A stretch of DNA of 64,000 bases, taken from Leucobacter massiliensis. GTDB lineage: Bacteria; Actinomycetota; Actinomycetes; Actinomycetales; Microbacteriaceae. Below, piece by piece: positions 27,799 through 36,776 of the stretch; position 1 is the stretch's first letter, and every line of letters starts with the position of its first letter. Both the position numbers and the translations under genes were made by a program. The stretch spans positions 620,001 to 684,000 of the forward strand of contig NZ_MWZD01000017.1 of NCBI RefSeq assembly GCF_002982315.1, given 5' to 3'. The notes beneath the pieces are model-generated. The model was not told the DNA's origin and ran no database searches. It worked only from the letters and a program-made list of their open reading frames with translations.

Positions 27799-28446
27799 CT
27801 AGCTCGGCGGCTCGGACTCCTCGGTGATGGCGAAGAGGAGCTCGGCGATCCGGTCGCCGAGGGCGTCGAAGCGGCCCGGTGCGTCGTGCGCCCCGAGCGC
27901 CGCGGCGCGCAGCGCCCGGTCGTAGACGCTCTGCAGCAGCGGGATCGCGTACTCGACGGGCAGCAGGAAGCGGCGGCCCGCGGCGGCGACGACCTGCTCC
28001 ACCACATCCGAGATGCTCGCGTAGAAGCTGTCGGCGAACTCGTGGTAGCCGGGGGCGAGAGCGGGGTCGCGCATCGCCAGCAGCTCGAACTCGGTCTGCA
28101 GGATGAACCAGGTGGTCTCGTCGTGGGCCGGTGAGAAGAACTCCCCCACATAGCGGGCGGCTTCCGCCGGTGAGAGGCAGCCCGGCTGCTCGCGCAGCAC
28201 CGGTTCGAGCTCGCGGGCCCGCTGCTCCAGGTGGGTCGCACGCTGCTCGAACTCGCGCTGGAGCAGCGCGAGGAACAGCTCCTCCTTGCTGGAGAAGTTC
28301 GAGTAGAAGGCGCCGCGCGAGAAGCCCGCGCGGGCGCAGATGGACTCCACGGAAGCACCCTGCAGGCCCTCCTCGGCGAAGACCTCGATCGCCGCGTCGA
28401 GCAGCCGGGAGCGGGTCTCCTGGCGGCGCGGGCTCGGGTCGGGCAT
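27799..28446 (-). CDS. TetR-family transcriptional regulator
   Basis: The 215-residue protein has the TetR helix-turn-helix at residues 10-56 ([20 protein letters not shown], then [20 protein letters not shown]). The C-terminal half is helical and variable, as expected for a ligand domain. It is divergent from the MMPL/YhgE operon, and a perfect palindrome in the gap (28488-28503) is the likely operator. It probably represses those membrane proteins and itself until a ligand binds. Confidence 0.92.
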   Translation of the reverse strand: MPDPSPRRQETRSRLLDAAIEVFAEEGLQGASVESICARAGFSRGAFYSNFSSKEELFLALLQREFEQRATHLEQRARELEPVLREQPGCLSPAEAARYVGEFFSPAHDETTWFILQTEFELLAMRDPALAPGYHEFADSFYASISDVVEQVVAAAGRRFLLPVEYAIPLLQSVYDRALRAAALGAHDAPGRFDALGDRIAELLFAITEESEPPS

Positions 28447-28487
28447 GACCCTATCCTCGCACGCTCAGCCACCTTGAAGCCTGCGCG

Positions 28488-28503
28488 GATACACTCGTGT
28501 ATC
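28488..28503. promoter_or_regulatory. TetR-type operator
   Basis: GATACAC-TC-GTGTATC is an inverted repeat with perfect 7-bp arms in the 112-bp divergent region between the TetR gene (28446) and the MMPL gene (28559). Confidence 0.75.
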
Positions 28504-28558
28504 GAAATCGGTGCACGGGCGCGCCGATCCCGCCCGCCCCTGCGACCGGAAGGCCCGC

Positions 28559-31510
28559 ATGTCCACGTTCCTCTACGCCCTCGGCCGGTGGGCGATCCGT
28601 GCGCGCAAGCTCGTGCTCATCCTCTGGATCGCCGTCCTCGCGCTGCTCGGCGTCGGTGCAGCGCTGTTCTCGCAGGGCGCCAACGCGCCCATCACCATCC
28701 CGGGGACCGAGTCGCAGGAGGGCATCGACACCCTCGGCCGCAACTTCCCCGAGGTCAGCGGCACGAGCGCCACGATCATCGCCGTCGCGCCCGAGGGCGA
28801 GCGCATCGACGGGGCCGCATCCCGCCAGGAGATCACCGACGCCGCCGACGAACTCGAAGACCTCGACGAGGTCGTCGCCGTCTCCTTCCCCTTCGCGGAG
28901 CAGGCTCCGAACGGCCTCAGCGACGACGGCCGCGCCGCGCTCATCACCGTCCAGATCGACGCCGCGCAGAGCGATGTGCCCCAGGCCACCCTCGACGGCA
29001 TCGCGAAGATCGCCGAGCAGCTGCGGGCCGGACTGCCCGAGGGCAGCGAGGTCTCGCACGGCGGTGACGCCTTCAGCGTTCAGGTGCCCGGCTTCAGCGT
29101 CGCCGAGGCGCTGGGCGTCGTCGTCGCCTTCATCGTGCTGCTCTTCACGCTCGGATCGCTCGTCGCGGCCGGCATGCCCCTCCTCATCGCCGTGCTCGGC
29201 GTGGGCGTCACCATCGCGGGGCTCTTCCTCACGACCGCCTTCGCCGACATGACCTCGACCACGCCCATGCTCGCGCTGATGCTCGGCCTCGCCGTCGGCA
29301 TCGACTACACGCTGTTCATCGTCAGCCGCCACCAGGAGCAGCTGCGCGCCGGGGTGCCGATGACCGAGTCGATCGCCCGCGCGACCGCCACGAGCGGCTC
29401 GGCCGTCGTCTTCGCCGGCCTGACCGTGATCATCGCGCTGCTCGGCCTCGCCGTCGCGGGCATCCCCTTCCTCACGGCACTCGGCGTCGCGGCGGCCGCC
29501 GGCGTCGCGGTCGCGGTGCTCATCGGCGTGACCCTCACCCCCGCGGTGCTCGCGATGGCCGGGCTGCGGATCCTGCCGCGGAAGCAGCGGCGCCGGATCG
29601 CGGCCGCAGCCGCGTCGGAGGGTCAGGACGCCGCCGGCGCCGATCCCGGAACCCAGCCGGGCGATCCCGGGTCGCAGTCCGGGACGGACGGGCAGGCCGG
29701 CGCCGCCGGGCAGCCCGCCCACGCCCCCTCCCGCGCCGACCGTTTCTTCGGAGGCTGGGTGCGCGCCGTCACCGCGAAGCCGATCGTCACGATCCTCGTG
29801 GTGCTCGTCGGCCTCGGCGCCGCGGCGGTGCCCGCCCTCGACCTCCGCCTCGCCCTGCCCGGGGCCGAGACCCTCGAGAAGTCGAATCCGGCCAGGATCA
29901 CCTACGAGCTCACCGGGGAGCATTTCGGCGAGGGTGCCAACGGGCCGCTCATCCTCACCGGCTCCATCATCACGAGCACCGACCCGCTCGGGCTCATGGA
30001 GGACCTCGCCGATGAGGTGCGCAAGCTCCCCGGCGTCGCAGAGGTGCCGCTCGCCACCCCGAACCAGGGAGCCGACACCGGCATCATCCAGGTCGTGCCC
30101 GAGGACGGCCCGCAGTCGGAGAGCACCGAGAAGCTCGTCGCCGAACTGCGCGCGCACCACGACGAATGGCAGCAGGAGTACGGCGTCAGCCTCGCGGTGA
30201 CCGGCTTCACCGCCGTCGGCATCGACGTGTCGCACCTGCTAGGCGAGGCGCTGCTGCCCTTCGGGATCCTCGTCGTCGGCCTCTCGCTGATCCTCCTCGC
30301 GATGGTGTTCCGCTCGGTGTGGGTGCCCATCAAGGCGACCCTCGGCTACCTGCTCTCGGTCGGCGCCGCCTTCGGCGCGGTCGTGGCCGTCTTCCAGTGG
30401 GGCTGGCTCGACGAGCTCCTGCACGTGAACTCCACCGGGCCCGTGCTCAGCTTCATGCCGATCATCCTCATGGGCGTGCTGTTCGGCCTCGCCATGGATT
30501 ACGAGGTGTTCCTCGTCTCGCGCGTCCGCGAGGAGTACGTGCACGGCGCGACGGCGCACGATGCGATCCGGCACGGCTTCGTCGGCAGCGCGAAGGTGGT
30601 CACGGCGGCCGCGCTCATCATGTTCGCCGTCTTCGCGGCCTTCGTGCCCGAGGGCGACCCCTCCATCAAGGTCATCGCGCTCGGCCTCGCAGTCGGCGTG
30701 TTCGTCGACGCCTTCATCGTGCGCATGACGCTGGTGCCGGCCGTGCTCGCGCTGCTCGGAGACCGGGCCTGGTGGATGCCGCGCTGGCTCTCCCGCGCAC
30801 TGCCCTCCTTCGACGTGGAGGGCGAGGGCCTCGCGCGCGAGATCGCGCACGCCGAGTGGCCGGCCGAGCAGCCCGATGCGGTGATCGCCGCCGACAAGCT
30901 GCTGCTGCCGAACCGGGTCTCGGTGCCGAGGCTGCGGCTCGCGCCGGGGGAGACGCTGCTGCTCGACCCGCGCGATCCCGCTTCACTGCCGCTCGCCGAG
31001 GCGCTGACCGGCCGGGGGCCGGTGATCGCTGGCACCGTCAAGGTGCTGGGGCTCCTCCTGCCCGAGCGTGCCTCCTCCCTCCGCGCGCGCGCCGCCTGGG
31101 CCGACACGGACGGCCTGCGCGAGGCGCTGCGGGACCGGCCCGCCCTGCTGCTGCTCGATCTGCGCGCCGCCGCCGAGCGGCCACTGGGCCTCGCGGCGAT
31201 CGACAGCGCGCGCTCGGCGCTGGCCGCTGCGGGGGTCGAGGCGAACCGCGGATCGGCGCCCGCGCTCACCGTCGTCGCGCTCGGCTCGCGGGAGCTCGCC
31301 GAGCTGCTGCTGCCAGAGGGCGCCCGTTTCGCCGGGATCACGGCGGCCGATGCCGCCGCCGCGCACGCCGGGTCGCCGCTGCCCGACCCCGATCCCGGTC
31401 CCGCCGGAAATCCCTTCGCGAGCGCCGCGACCGGCGGCCCCGCCACCGCCACCGGCATCGCCGCAGGCACCCTCACCACCGACTCCGCCCAGGAAGGAGG
31501 CCTCCGATGA
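28559..31510 (+). CDS. MMPL-family RND transporter with degenerate ABC-ATPase-like C-terminal domain
   Basis: This 983-residue protein has two repeats of one helix, a large extracytoplasmic loop and five helices, typical of MMPL. Marks are GLAVGIDYTLFIVSRHQEQL near residues 242-261 and LFGLAMDYEVFLVSRVREEY near 640-659. After the last helix a soluble tail from about residue 775 resembles an ABC cassette: LAPGETLLLDP at the Walker A position, RPALLLLDLRAA at Walker B (about 860) and LTVVALGSRELAELL at the switch (about 903). The catalytic Gly-Lys-Ser/Thr, Walker B Glu and switch His are missing. ATG at 28559 follows GGAAGG. It overlaps the YhgE/Pip gene by four bases. Substrate unknown, possibly a lipid or drug. 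Confidence 0.87.
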   Translation: MSTFLYALGRWAIRARKLVLILWIAVLALLGVGAALFSQGANAPITIPGTESQEGIDTLGRNFPEVSGTSATIIAVAPEGERIDGAASRQEITDAADELEDLDEVVAVSFPFAEQAPNGLSDDGRAALITVQIDAAQSDVPQATLDGIAKIAEQLRAGLPEGSEVSHGGDAFSVQVPGFSVAEALGVVVAFIVLLFTLGSLVAAGMPLLIAVLGVGVTIAGLFLTTAFADMTSTTPMLALMLGLAVGIDYTLFIVSRHQEQLRAGVPMTESIARATATSGSAVVFAGLTVIIALLGLAVAGIPFLTALGVAAAAGVAVAVLIGVTLTPAVLAMAGLRILPRKQRRRIAAAAASEGQDAAGADPGTQPGDPGSQSGTDGQAGAAGQPAHAPSRADRFFGGWVRAVTAKPIVTILVVLVGLGAAAVPALDLRLALPGAETLEKSNPARITYELTGEHFGEGANGPLILTGSIITSTDPLGLMEDLADEVRKLPGVAEVPLATPNQGADTGIIQVVPEDGPQSESTEKLVAELRAHHDEWQQEYGVSLAVTGFTAVGIDVSHLLGEALLPFGILVVGLSLILLAMVFRSVWVPIKATLGYLLSVGAAFGAVVAVFQWGWLDELLHVNSTGPVLSFMPIILMGVLFGLAMDYEVFLVSRVREEYVHGATAHDAIRHGFVGSAKVVTAAALIMFAVFAAFVPEGDPSIKVIALGLAVGVFVDAFIVRMTLVPAVLALLGDRAWWMPRWLSRALPSFDVEGEGLAREIAHAEWPAEQPDAVIAADKLLLPNRVSVPRLRLAPGETLLLDPRDPASLPLAEALTGRGPVIAGTVKVLGLLLPERASSLRARAAWADTDGLREALRDRPALLLLDLRAAAERPLGLAAIDSARSALAAAGVEANRGSAPALTVVALGSRELAELLLPEGARFAGITAADAAAAHAGSPLPDPDPGPAGNPFASAATGGPATATGIAAGTLTTDSAQEGGLR

Positions 31511-33678
31511 GCCTGCCGCTCACCGCGCGCACCGGCGCGAAGCCCGTGCACTGGACCACCATCCTCGGCCTCATGCTCGTGCCGCTCACCGTCGCCGGCG
31601 TGCTCCTCTGGGGGCTCTGGAACCCGAGCGAGCGCCTCGACACCGTCACCGCCGCCGTCGTCAACAACGACGAGCCGGTCGAGGTGGACGGGCAGACCGT
31701 GCCGCTCGGACGCGTGCTCGCGGGCGAGCTCATCGGCTCACCGAAGGACTCCGGGGACGACGCGGACGGCTCGGGCCCCGGTGACACGAACTTCACCTGG
31801 GTGCTGACCGACGAGGCGGACGCGAAGGCGGGGCTCGACGACGGCCGCTACACCACCGTCGTCACGATCCCCGAGAACTTCTCGGCGGCAGCGACCTCGC
31901 TCTCCGACGGGCCGGACGGCGCGCGGAAGGCCACCGTCGAAATCGCCGAGAGCGACCGGGGAAGGCTCGTCGACACCGCTCTCTCGGGAATCGTCACCCA
32001 GACCGCGACCAATGTGCTCAACCAGCAGCTCGGAGCCCAGTTCGTCGGCAATGTGTTCGTCGGCATGAGCCAGCTGCACAGCGGCATCGGCGAGGCAGCG
32101 GACGGGGCGAGCCAGCTCGCCGACGGCGGCGCGCAGCTCGCGGACGGCGCGAGCCAGCTCGCGGACGGCACGCAGCAGCTCTCCGAGGGAACCCAGCAGC
32201 TCTCGGCCGGGGCGGGCGAGCTGTCGAGCGGCGCCTCGCAGCTGGTGGGCGGAGCGACGGAGCTGTCGACCGGCGCGGGAGCCCTCTCGGAGGGCGTGTC
32301 CGCCTACGCGGGCGGCGCGACCACGCTCGCGGAGTCCTATGCGCCGCTCTCGACGGGGGCGACGGCTGCGGTCAACCAGCTCAAGACGATGATCGCGGCG
32401 CTCGGGCAGCTCGCCGCGGACTCCGCCGGACCGCAGCAGCAGCTCTCGGGCGGGCTGGCCGCGGCGGGGGCCGCGATTCCGGAGTTCACCGGGGACGGCA
32501 CGCCGCAGAACCCGGGGACGCTCGGACAGCTCTACGGCGAGTGCCTCGTGTCCGGCGCCACCCAGGAGTTCTGCGACAGGATGAGCGCCGAGACCGGCGG
32601 CTTCGCGCAGACCGTGGCCGCCGGCGTGCAGGAGGCCGGCGCCGGGGCGGCCGGGCTCGGCGCCGCGCAGGAGAAGTTCCAGGCGGCGATCGCCGATCCG
32701 GGCGCACCGAGCGAGCCGGGCACCGACCCGGTCGCGCAGCTCGACCAGCTCATCGCCGGGCTCGGGGCCTTCGGCACGGGCCTGAACGAGTTCGCGGCAC
32801 AGGGCGCAGCGGTCTCTGCGGGTGCTTCGCAGTTCGCGGGCGGGGTCTCGCAGCTCGCGAACGGCACCTCGGGGCTGGCCACGGGTGCTTCGCAGCTCGC
32901 GAGCGGCACCTCCGAGCTCGCCGCGGGCACCCCGGAGCTCGCGGAGGGCGCTTCGCAGCTCGCGGACGGCGCCGAGCAGTCCGCGGAGGGAACGGCTGGC
33001 CTTGCGAAGGGGCTGGGCGAGGCCGTGAGCGGGATCCCCGACTACAGCGAGGCCGAGCGCGAGAAGGTCGCGGAGACCGCGGTCGCCCCGGTCGAGGCGC
33101 GCGGCGCGAGCGATGAGCTGTTCAACGCCTCCGGCGTGCCGCTCTTCGCCGGCATCGCACTGTGGGCGGGGGCGCTCGCGAGCTTCCTCGTGCTGGCGCC
33201 GCTCTGGCGTCGCGCGCGCGACGCCGCGCGCGGGGTCGGCTGGATCGCGCTGCGCAGCGCGGTGCCGGCGCTCGCGCTCGGCGCCGCGCAGGGTGCGATC
33301 GCGGGAGCCGTGCTGCCCATCGCCCTCGGCTACTCACTCGGCACCGGTTTCGCCTTCTTCGGCCTGGCGCTGCTGGCCGGCGTCGCCTTCGCGCTGCTCG
33401 TGCAGGGACTCTCGGCGCTGCTGGGCGGCCTCGGTCGCTTCATCGCCTTCGTGCTGCTGGTGATCGCCTTCGCGGCCGGGATCGTCTCGACAGTGCCAGA
33501 GCCGCTTGCGGCCGTCGGCGACGCGAGCCCCCTCGGAGCGGCGCTCGGCGGCTTCCAGGCCATTGCGACGGGCGCCGGCGGCGCGGGGCCGGCCGCGGTC
33601 GCGCTGGCGCTGTGGGGGCTCGCCGGCCTTGTCCTCACCGCGCTCGCCGTCGCCCGCGCACGCCGCCGCGGCGCCTGA
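31507..33678 (+). CDS. YhgE/Pip-domain membrane protein
   Basis: The 723-residue protein has one N-terminal helix, a long outside region and six C-terminal helices of the ABC-2 type, as in YhgE and phage-infection protein Pip. The outside region holds runs of a seven-residue repeat (variants of GASQLADG; about residues 195-260 and 440-505), which form long helical rods in this family. AGGAAGGAGG precedes the ATG at 31507, which overlaps the MMPL stop. Family members belong to ESX/T7SS-like or ABC-2 export systems; the partner here would be the MMPL protein with its ATPase-like tail. Substrate not known. Confidence 0.88.
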   Translation: MSLPLTARTGAKPVHWTTILGLMLVPLTVAGVLLWGLWNPSERLDTVTAAVVNNDEPVEVDGQTVPLGRVLAGELIGSPKDSGDDADGSGPGDTNFTWVLTDEADAKAGLDDGRYTTVVTIPENFSAAATSLSDGPDGARKATVEIAESDRGRLVDTALSGIVTQTATNVLNQQLGAQFVGNVFVGMSQLHSGIGEAADGASQLADGGAQLADGASQLADGTQQLSEGTQQLSAGAGELSSGASQLVGGATELSTGAGALSEGVSAYAGGATTLAESYAPLSTGATAAVNQLKTMIAALGQLAADSAGPQQQLSGGLAAAGAAIPEFTGDGTPQNPGTLGQLYGECLVSGATQEFCDRMSAETGGFAQTVAAGVQEAGAGAAGLGAAQEKFQAAIADPGAPSEPGTDPVAQLDQLIAGLGAFGTGLNEFAAQGAAVSAGASQFAGGVSQLANGTSGLATGASQLASGTSELAAGTPELAEGASQLADGAEQSAEGTAGLAKGLGEAVSGIPDYSEAEREKVAETAVAPVEARGASDELFNASGVPLFAGIALWAGALASFLVLAPLWRRARDAARGVGWIALRSAVPALALGAAQGAIAGAVLPIALGYSLGTGFAFFGLALLAGVAFALLVQGLSALLGGLGRFIAFVLLVIAFAAGIVSTVPEPLAAVGDASPLGAALGGFQAIATGAGGAGPAAVALALWGLAGLVLTALAVARARRRGA

Positions 33679-33713
33679 CGGCGCGGCGGACGGCGCGGGC
33701 GTAGGCTCGAAGC

Positions 33714-34682
33714 ATGACGATGCGGGCGATTGTGGCGGAGCGGAGCGGCGGACCCGAGGTGCTGCGGGAGGCGCGGCTGCCGGACCCCGAACCGGGGCCG
33801 GGCGAGCTGCTCGTGGAGACGGCCGCCGCAGGTGTCAACTTCATCGAGACGTATCAGCGCTCGGGACTCTACGAGGTGCCGTTCCCCTTCACCCCCGGCT
33901 CCGAGGGCGCCGGGCGGGTGATCGCGGTGGGCGAGGGCGTCACCGGCTTCGCCGTCGGAGAGCTCGTCGCCAGTGCGCAGGCACGTGCGTGCTATGCGGA
34001 GCGGTTCGTGGTCGAGGCGGATCGCGCCGCACGGGTGCCCGAGGGCGTCGACCCCGCCGTGGCCGCGGCGATCCCGCTCCAGGGGCTCACCGCGCACTAC
34101 CTCGCCACCTCGGCCGCCGCCCCCCAGCCGGGGGAGACGGTGCTGCTGCACGCCGGCGCGGGCGGGGTCGGCCTGCTCCTCACCCAGCTGCTCGTCGCGC
34201 GCGGCGTGCGGGTGATCAGCACGGCGTCGACGCCGGAGAAGCGCGAGCTGAGCCGGGCGGCGGGGGCCGCGGAGGTGCTCGGCTACGAGGGCTTCGCCGA
34301 TCGCGTCCGGGAGCTGACGGGCGGCGAGGGTGTCGCGGTCGCCTACGACGGCGTGGGCCGCACCACCTTCGACGGCTCGCTGGCGGCGCTGCGCGTCCGC
34401 GGCGAGCTCGTGCTCTTCGGCGCGGCGAGCGGTCCGGTGCCGCCCTTCGATCTGCAGCGCCTCAACGCCGGCGGATCCCTCTCGGTCACCCGGCCCTCCC
34501 TGGGGCATTTCCTCCGCACCCCGGAGGAGCGCGCGTGGCGCTTCGGGGAGATCTTCGCCGCCGTCGCGTCGGGTGAGCTGGACATCCGGATCGGCGCCCG
34601 CTTCCCGCTCGCCGACGCCGCCGAGGCGCACCGCGCCCTCGAAGCCCGCGCCACCACGGGCAAGGTGCTGCTCGAGCCCTGA
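33714..34682 (+). CDS. NADPH:quinone oxidoreductase (zinc-free MDR family)
   Basis: The 322-residue protein is a medium-chain dehydrogenase/reductase of the quinone reductase type. It has GVNFIETYQRSGLY near residues 41-54, FTPGSEGAGRVIAVGEGV near 60-77, and the NADPH loop HAGAGGVGLLLTQL near 146-159. It lacks the zinc-binding Cys cluster of alcohol dehydrogenases. It reduces quinones or enals in the cytoplasm. It starts 35 bp after the YhgE/Pip gene and may be read with it, but the function gives no obvious link. Confidence 0.92.
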   Translation: MTMRAIVAERSGGPEVLREARLPDPEPGPGELLVETAAAGVNFIETYQRSGLYEVPFPFTPGSEGAGRVIAVGEGVTGFAVGELVASAQARACYAERFVVEADRAARVPEGVDPAVAAAIPLQGLTAHYLATSAAAPQPGETVLLHAGAGGVGLLLTQLLVARGVRVISTASTPEKRELSRAAGAAEVLGYEGFADRVRELTGGEGVAVAYDGVGRTTFDGSLAALRVRGELVLFGAASGPVPPFDLQRLNAGGSLSVTRPSLGHFLRTPEERAWRFGEIFAAVASGELDIRIGARFPLADAAEAHRALEARATTGKVLLEP

Positions 34683-34725
34683 GCGTCGCTGCGCCGCCGT
34701 CGCCCCTGGGCGGGCGGCGCGACGC
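34683..34725. terminator. Bidirectional hairpin between convergent genes
   Basis: GCGTC and GCGCCGCC (34683-34698, with a small bulge) pair with GGCGGCGC and GACGC (34713-34725) between the quinone reductase and lipoate ligase genes. Confidence 0.5.
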
Positions 34726-34729
34726 CTCG

Positions 34730-35785
34730 CTACGGCACCCGCCGCAGCCAGGCCTCCGTCGTGAACTTCTGGGCGACCAGGCGCTCGGCGGCGTCCCACT
34801 CGCCCTCGGTGACCTCTCCCTCCGTACCGCCGTGCCGGCGCTTGAACACCTCGACCATCCGCTCGATGATCTCCGCGCGCTCCAGGCCCGTCTGGCTGCG
34901 CAGCGGGTCGACCCGCTTCTGCGCGCTCGCGGTGCCCTTGTCGGAGAGCTTCTCGCGTCCGATCCGCAGCACCTGCGTCATCGCCTCCGCGTCCATGTCG
35001 TAGGCCATCGTCACGTGGTGCAGCACCGCGCCCGAGCCGAGGCGCTTCTGCGCGGCGCCGCCGATCTTGCCGTGCGGGCTCGTGATGTCGTTGAGCGGCT
35101 TGTAGTGGGCGTCGATCCCGAGCGACTGGAGCGCTTCGAGCACCCACTCGTCGAGGTACGCGTAGGAATCGGCGAAGCTCATTCCCCGCACCAGCTCTCC
35201 TGGCACGTACAGGGCGTAGGTGATGCACGCCTCGGGCTCCATGTACATGGCGCCGCCGCCGGAGATGCGGCGCACGATCTGCGCCCCGCGGGCTTCGGCC
35301 TGCGCCTCGTCGACCTCGTTCTTCACGGACTGGAAGCTGCCGATGAAGACGGCGGGCGCGTTCCACTCCCAGATGCGCAGCGTCGGCCCGCGCAGCCCCT
35401 CGCCGACCGCGGCGGTGAGCACCTCGTCCAGTGCGGCGTTGAGCACGGGCGAGACCGGGGGCTCGTGCAGGATCTGCCAGTCGTAGTCCCGCCAGTGCGC
35501 GGCGCCGGTGACGGCGCGGCGGATCGCCACGCCGACCGACTCGGGCGTGAAGCCGAGCAGGTGCACCTCGCTGGGCAGCGCCTTGCGGATCGCCCCGCCG
35601 ATCTCGTCGATGGTGCCATTCGGGTCGAGGCCGTTCACGGCGTCGTCGATGCAGCCGAGCGCGTCGTCGGGTTCGAGGAAGAAGTCCCCGGAGAGCCGGA
35701 AGTCGCGGATCGCCCCGTCGGCCACCTCGAAGTCGACGACGACCAGCTTGCCGCCAGGAACCTTGTACTCGCCGTGCATGCTCAT
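34730..35785 (-). CDS. lplA: Lipoate-protein ligase A, accessory domain at the N-terminus
   Basis: This 351-residue protein attaches lipoate, via lipoyl-AMP, to E2 and GcvH proteins. Catalytic-domain marks are WNAPAVFIGSFQSVKNEV near residue 143, the nucleotide block VRRISGGGAMYM near 170, and GKIGGAAQKRLGSGAVLHH near 242. The first 100 residues (YKVPGGKLVVVDFEV, then FRLSGDFFLEPDDAL) resemble the accessory domain (LplB, PF10437) that is C-terminal in E. coli LplA; here it comes first. ATG at 35785 or 35779 may be used. It is followed on the same strand by an alpha/beta hydrolase gene upstream, without close overlap. Confidence 0.88.
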   Translation of the reverse strand: MSMHGEYKVPGGKLVVVDFEVADGAIRDFRLSGDFFLEPDDALGCIDDAVNGLDPNGTIDEIGGAIRKALPSEVHLLGFTPESVGVAIRRAVTGAAHWRDYDWQILHEPPVSPVLNAALDEVLTAAVGEGLRGPTLRIWEWNAPAVFIGSFQSVKNEVDEAQAEARGAQIVRRISGGGAMYMEPEACITYALYVPGELVRGMSFADSYAYLDEWVLEALQSLGIDAHYKPLNDITSPHGKIGGAAQKRLGSGAVLHHVTMAYDMDAEAMTQVLRIGREKLSDKGTASAQKRVDPLRSQTGLERAEIIERMVEVFKRRHGGTEGEVTEGEWDAAERLVAQKFTTEAWLRRVP

Positions 35786-35861
35786 GGACTCAGGGTACGC
35801 CCCAGCCCGCTGCCGGGCGAGCGGCCGCGCGGTCCTGCGGGCGCCGCGGCGGCCGGGCGCC

Positions 35862-36731
35862 TCAGCCGGCGACGCGTTCCAGCATCCAGGTGGTGAGGTC
35901 CGCGAAGACCTCCTCGCGATTGGTCTCGTTGAGCGCTTCGTGCCGGGCGCCGGGGTAGCGCTTCACGGTCACGTCGCGGACGCCCCGCTTGCGGTACGCC
36001 TCGGCGAGCAGCCGCAGCCCGTCGCCGCGGTTCAGCGGGTCGTCCTCCCCCGAGACGATGAGGATCGGCACCTCCGGCGCCAGGCTGGGACCGGGCTTGC
36101 CGAAGAGGCGCAGCCCGTCGGCCACCCCGAAGAGCTTGAGGATGTTCGCGGAGAAGCACAGCGGGTCGGCGAGGAAGGTCTCGGCGACGGCCGGGTCGCG
36201 GCTCAGCCACTCGAAGCCGTTGGCCGCCTCGCCCGCCCAGCGGGCGTTGAGGTCGCCGCTCTCCATGTGCCGCGGGGTGCGGAACGCCGAACCCGAGAGC
36301 ACCAGGGCATCCCAGGCGCGGGGGTGCGCGTTGAGAATGCGCTGCGCCATGAGCGAGCCCCAGGAGTGGGCGAACATGATGACGGGGAGTCCCGGGTGGC
36401 GCTCGCGTGCGATCGCGGTGAGCTGCAGGATCGCCGCCTCCGTCGCCTGGAGGCCGCCCGGGCCGAGCCGTCCCAGCCGGCTCAGATCGCCGCCGTGCTG
36501 CGCCCGGCCCGTCTCGCCGTGGCCGCGGTGGTCGTCGGCGTAGACGGTGAGCCCGGCGGCGGCGAGCCTGCGGGCGAACGCGTCGTATCGCTTCGCGTGC
36601 TCGCCGATCCCGTGCGCGATCTGCACGACGCCCGCGGGCTCCGCCGCCTCCCAGGCGTAGCAGAAGATCTCGACGCCGTGCGCGTCGACGTAGCTGAACT
36701 CGGTGCACTCGATGGCCTCGGTGTCGCTCAT
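35862..36731 (-). CDS. Alpha/beta hydrolase (lysophospholipase / S33-like)
   Basis: The 289-residue enzyme has an alpha/beta hydrolase fold with oxyanion-region QIAHGIGEHAKRYDAF near residues 37-52 and YADDHRGHGET. The nucleophile elbow is FAHSWGS (about 121, with A in place of the usual G at the first position), the acid lies in VSGEDDPLN and the His in YPGARHEALNE near residue 264. This pattern matches monoacylglycerol lipase or lysophospholipase relatives. No signal peptide is visible. The substrate is not known. Confidence 0.87.
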   Translation of the reverse strand: MSDTEAIECTEFSYVDAHGVEIFCYAWEAAEPAGVVQIAHGIGEHAKRYDAFARRLAAAGLTVYADDHRGHGETGRAQHGGDLSRLGRLGPGGLQATEAAILQLTAIARERHPGLPVIMFAHSWGSLMAQRILNAHPRAWDALVLSGSAFRTPRHMESGDLNARWAGEAANGFEWLSRDPAVAETFLADPLCFSANILKLFGVADGLRLFGKPGPSLAPEVPILIVSGEDDPLNRGDGLRLLAEAYRKRGVRDVTVKRYPGARHEALNETNREEVFADLTTWMLERVAG

Positions 36732-36776
36732 CTCCCCATTCTGGCGGTCCTGGGCGCGGGGAGCCAGTGCGCGCGG

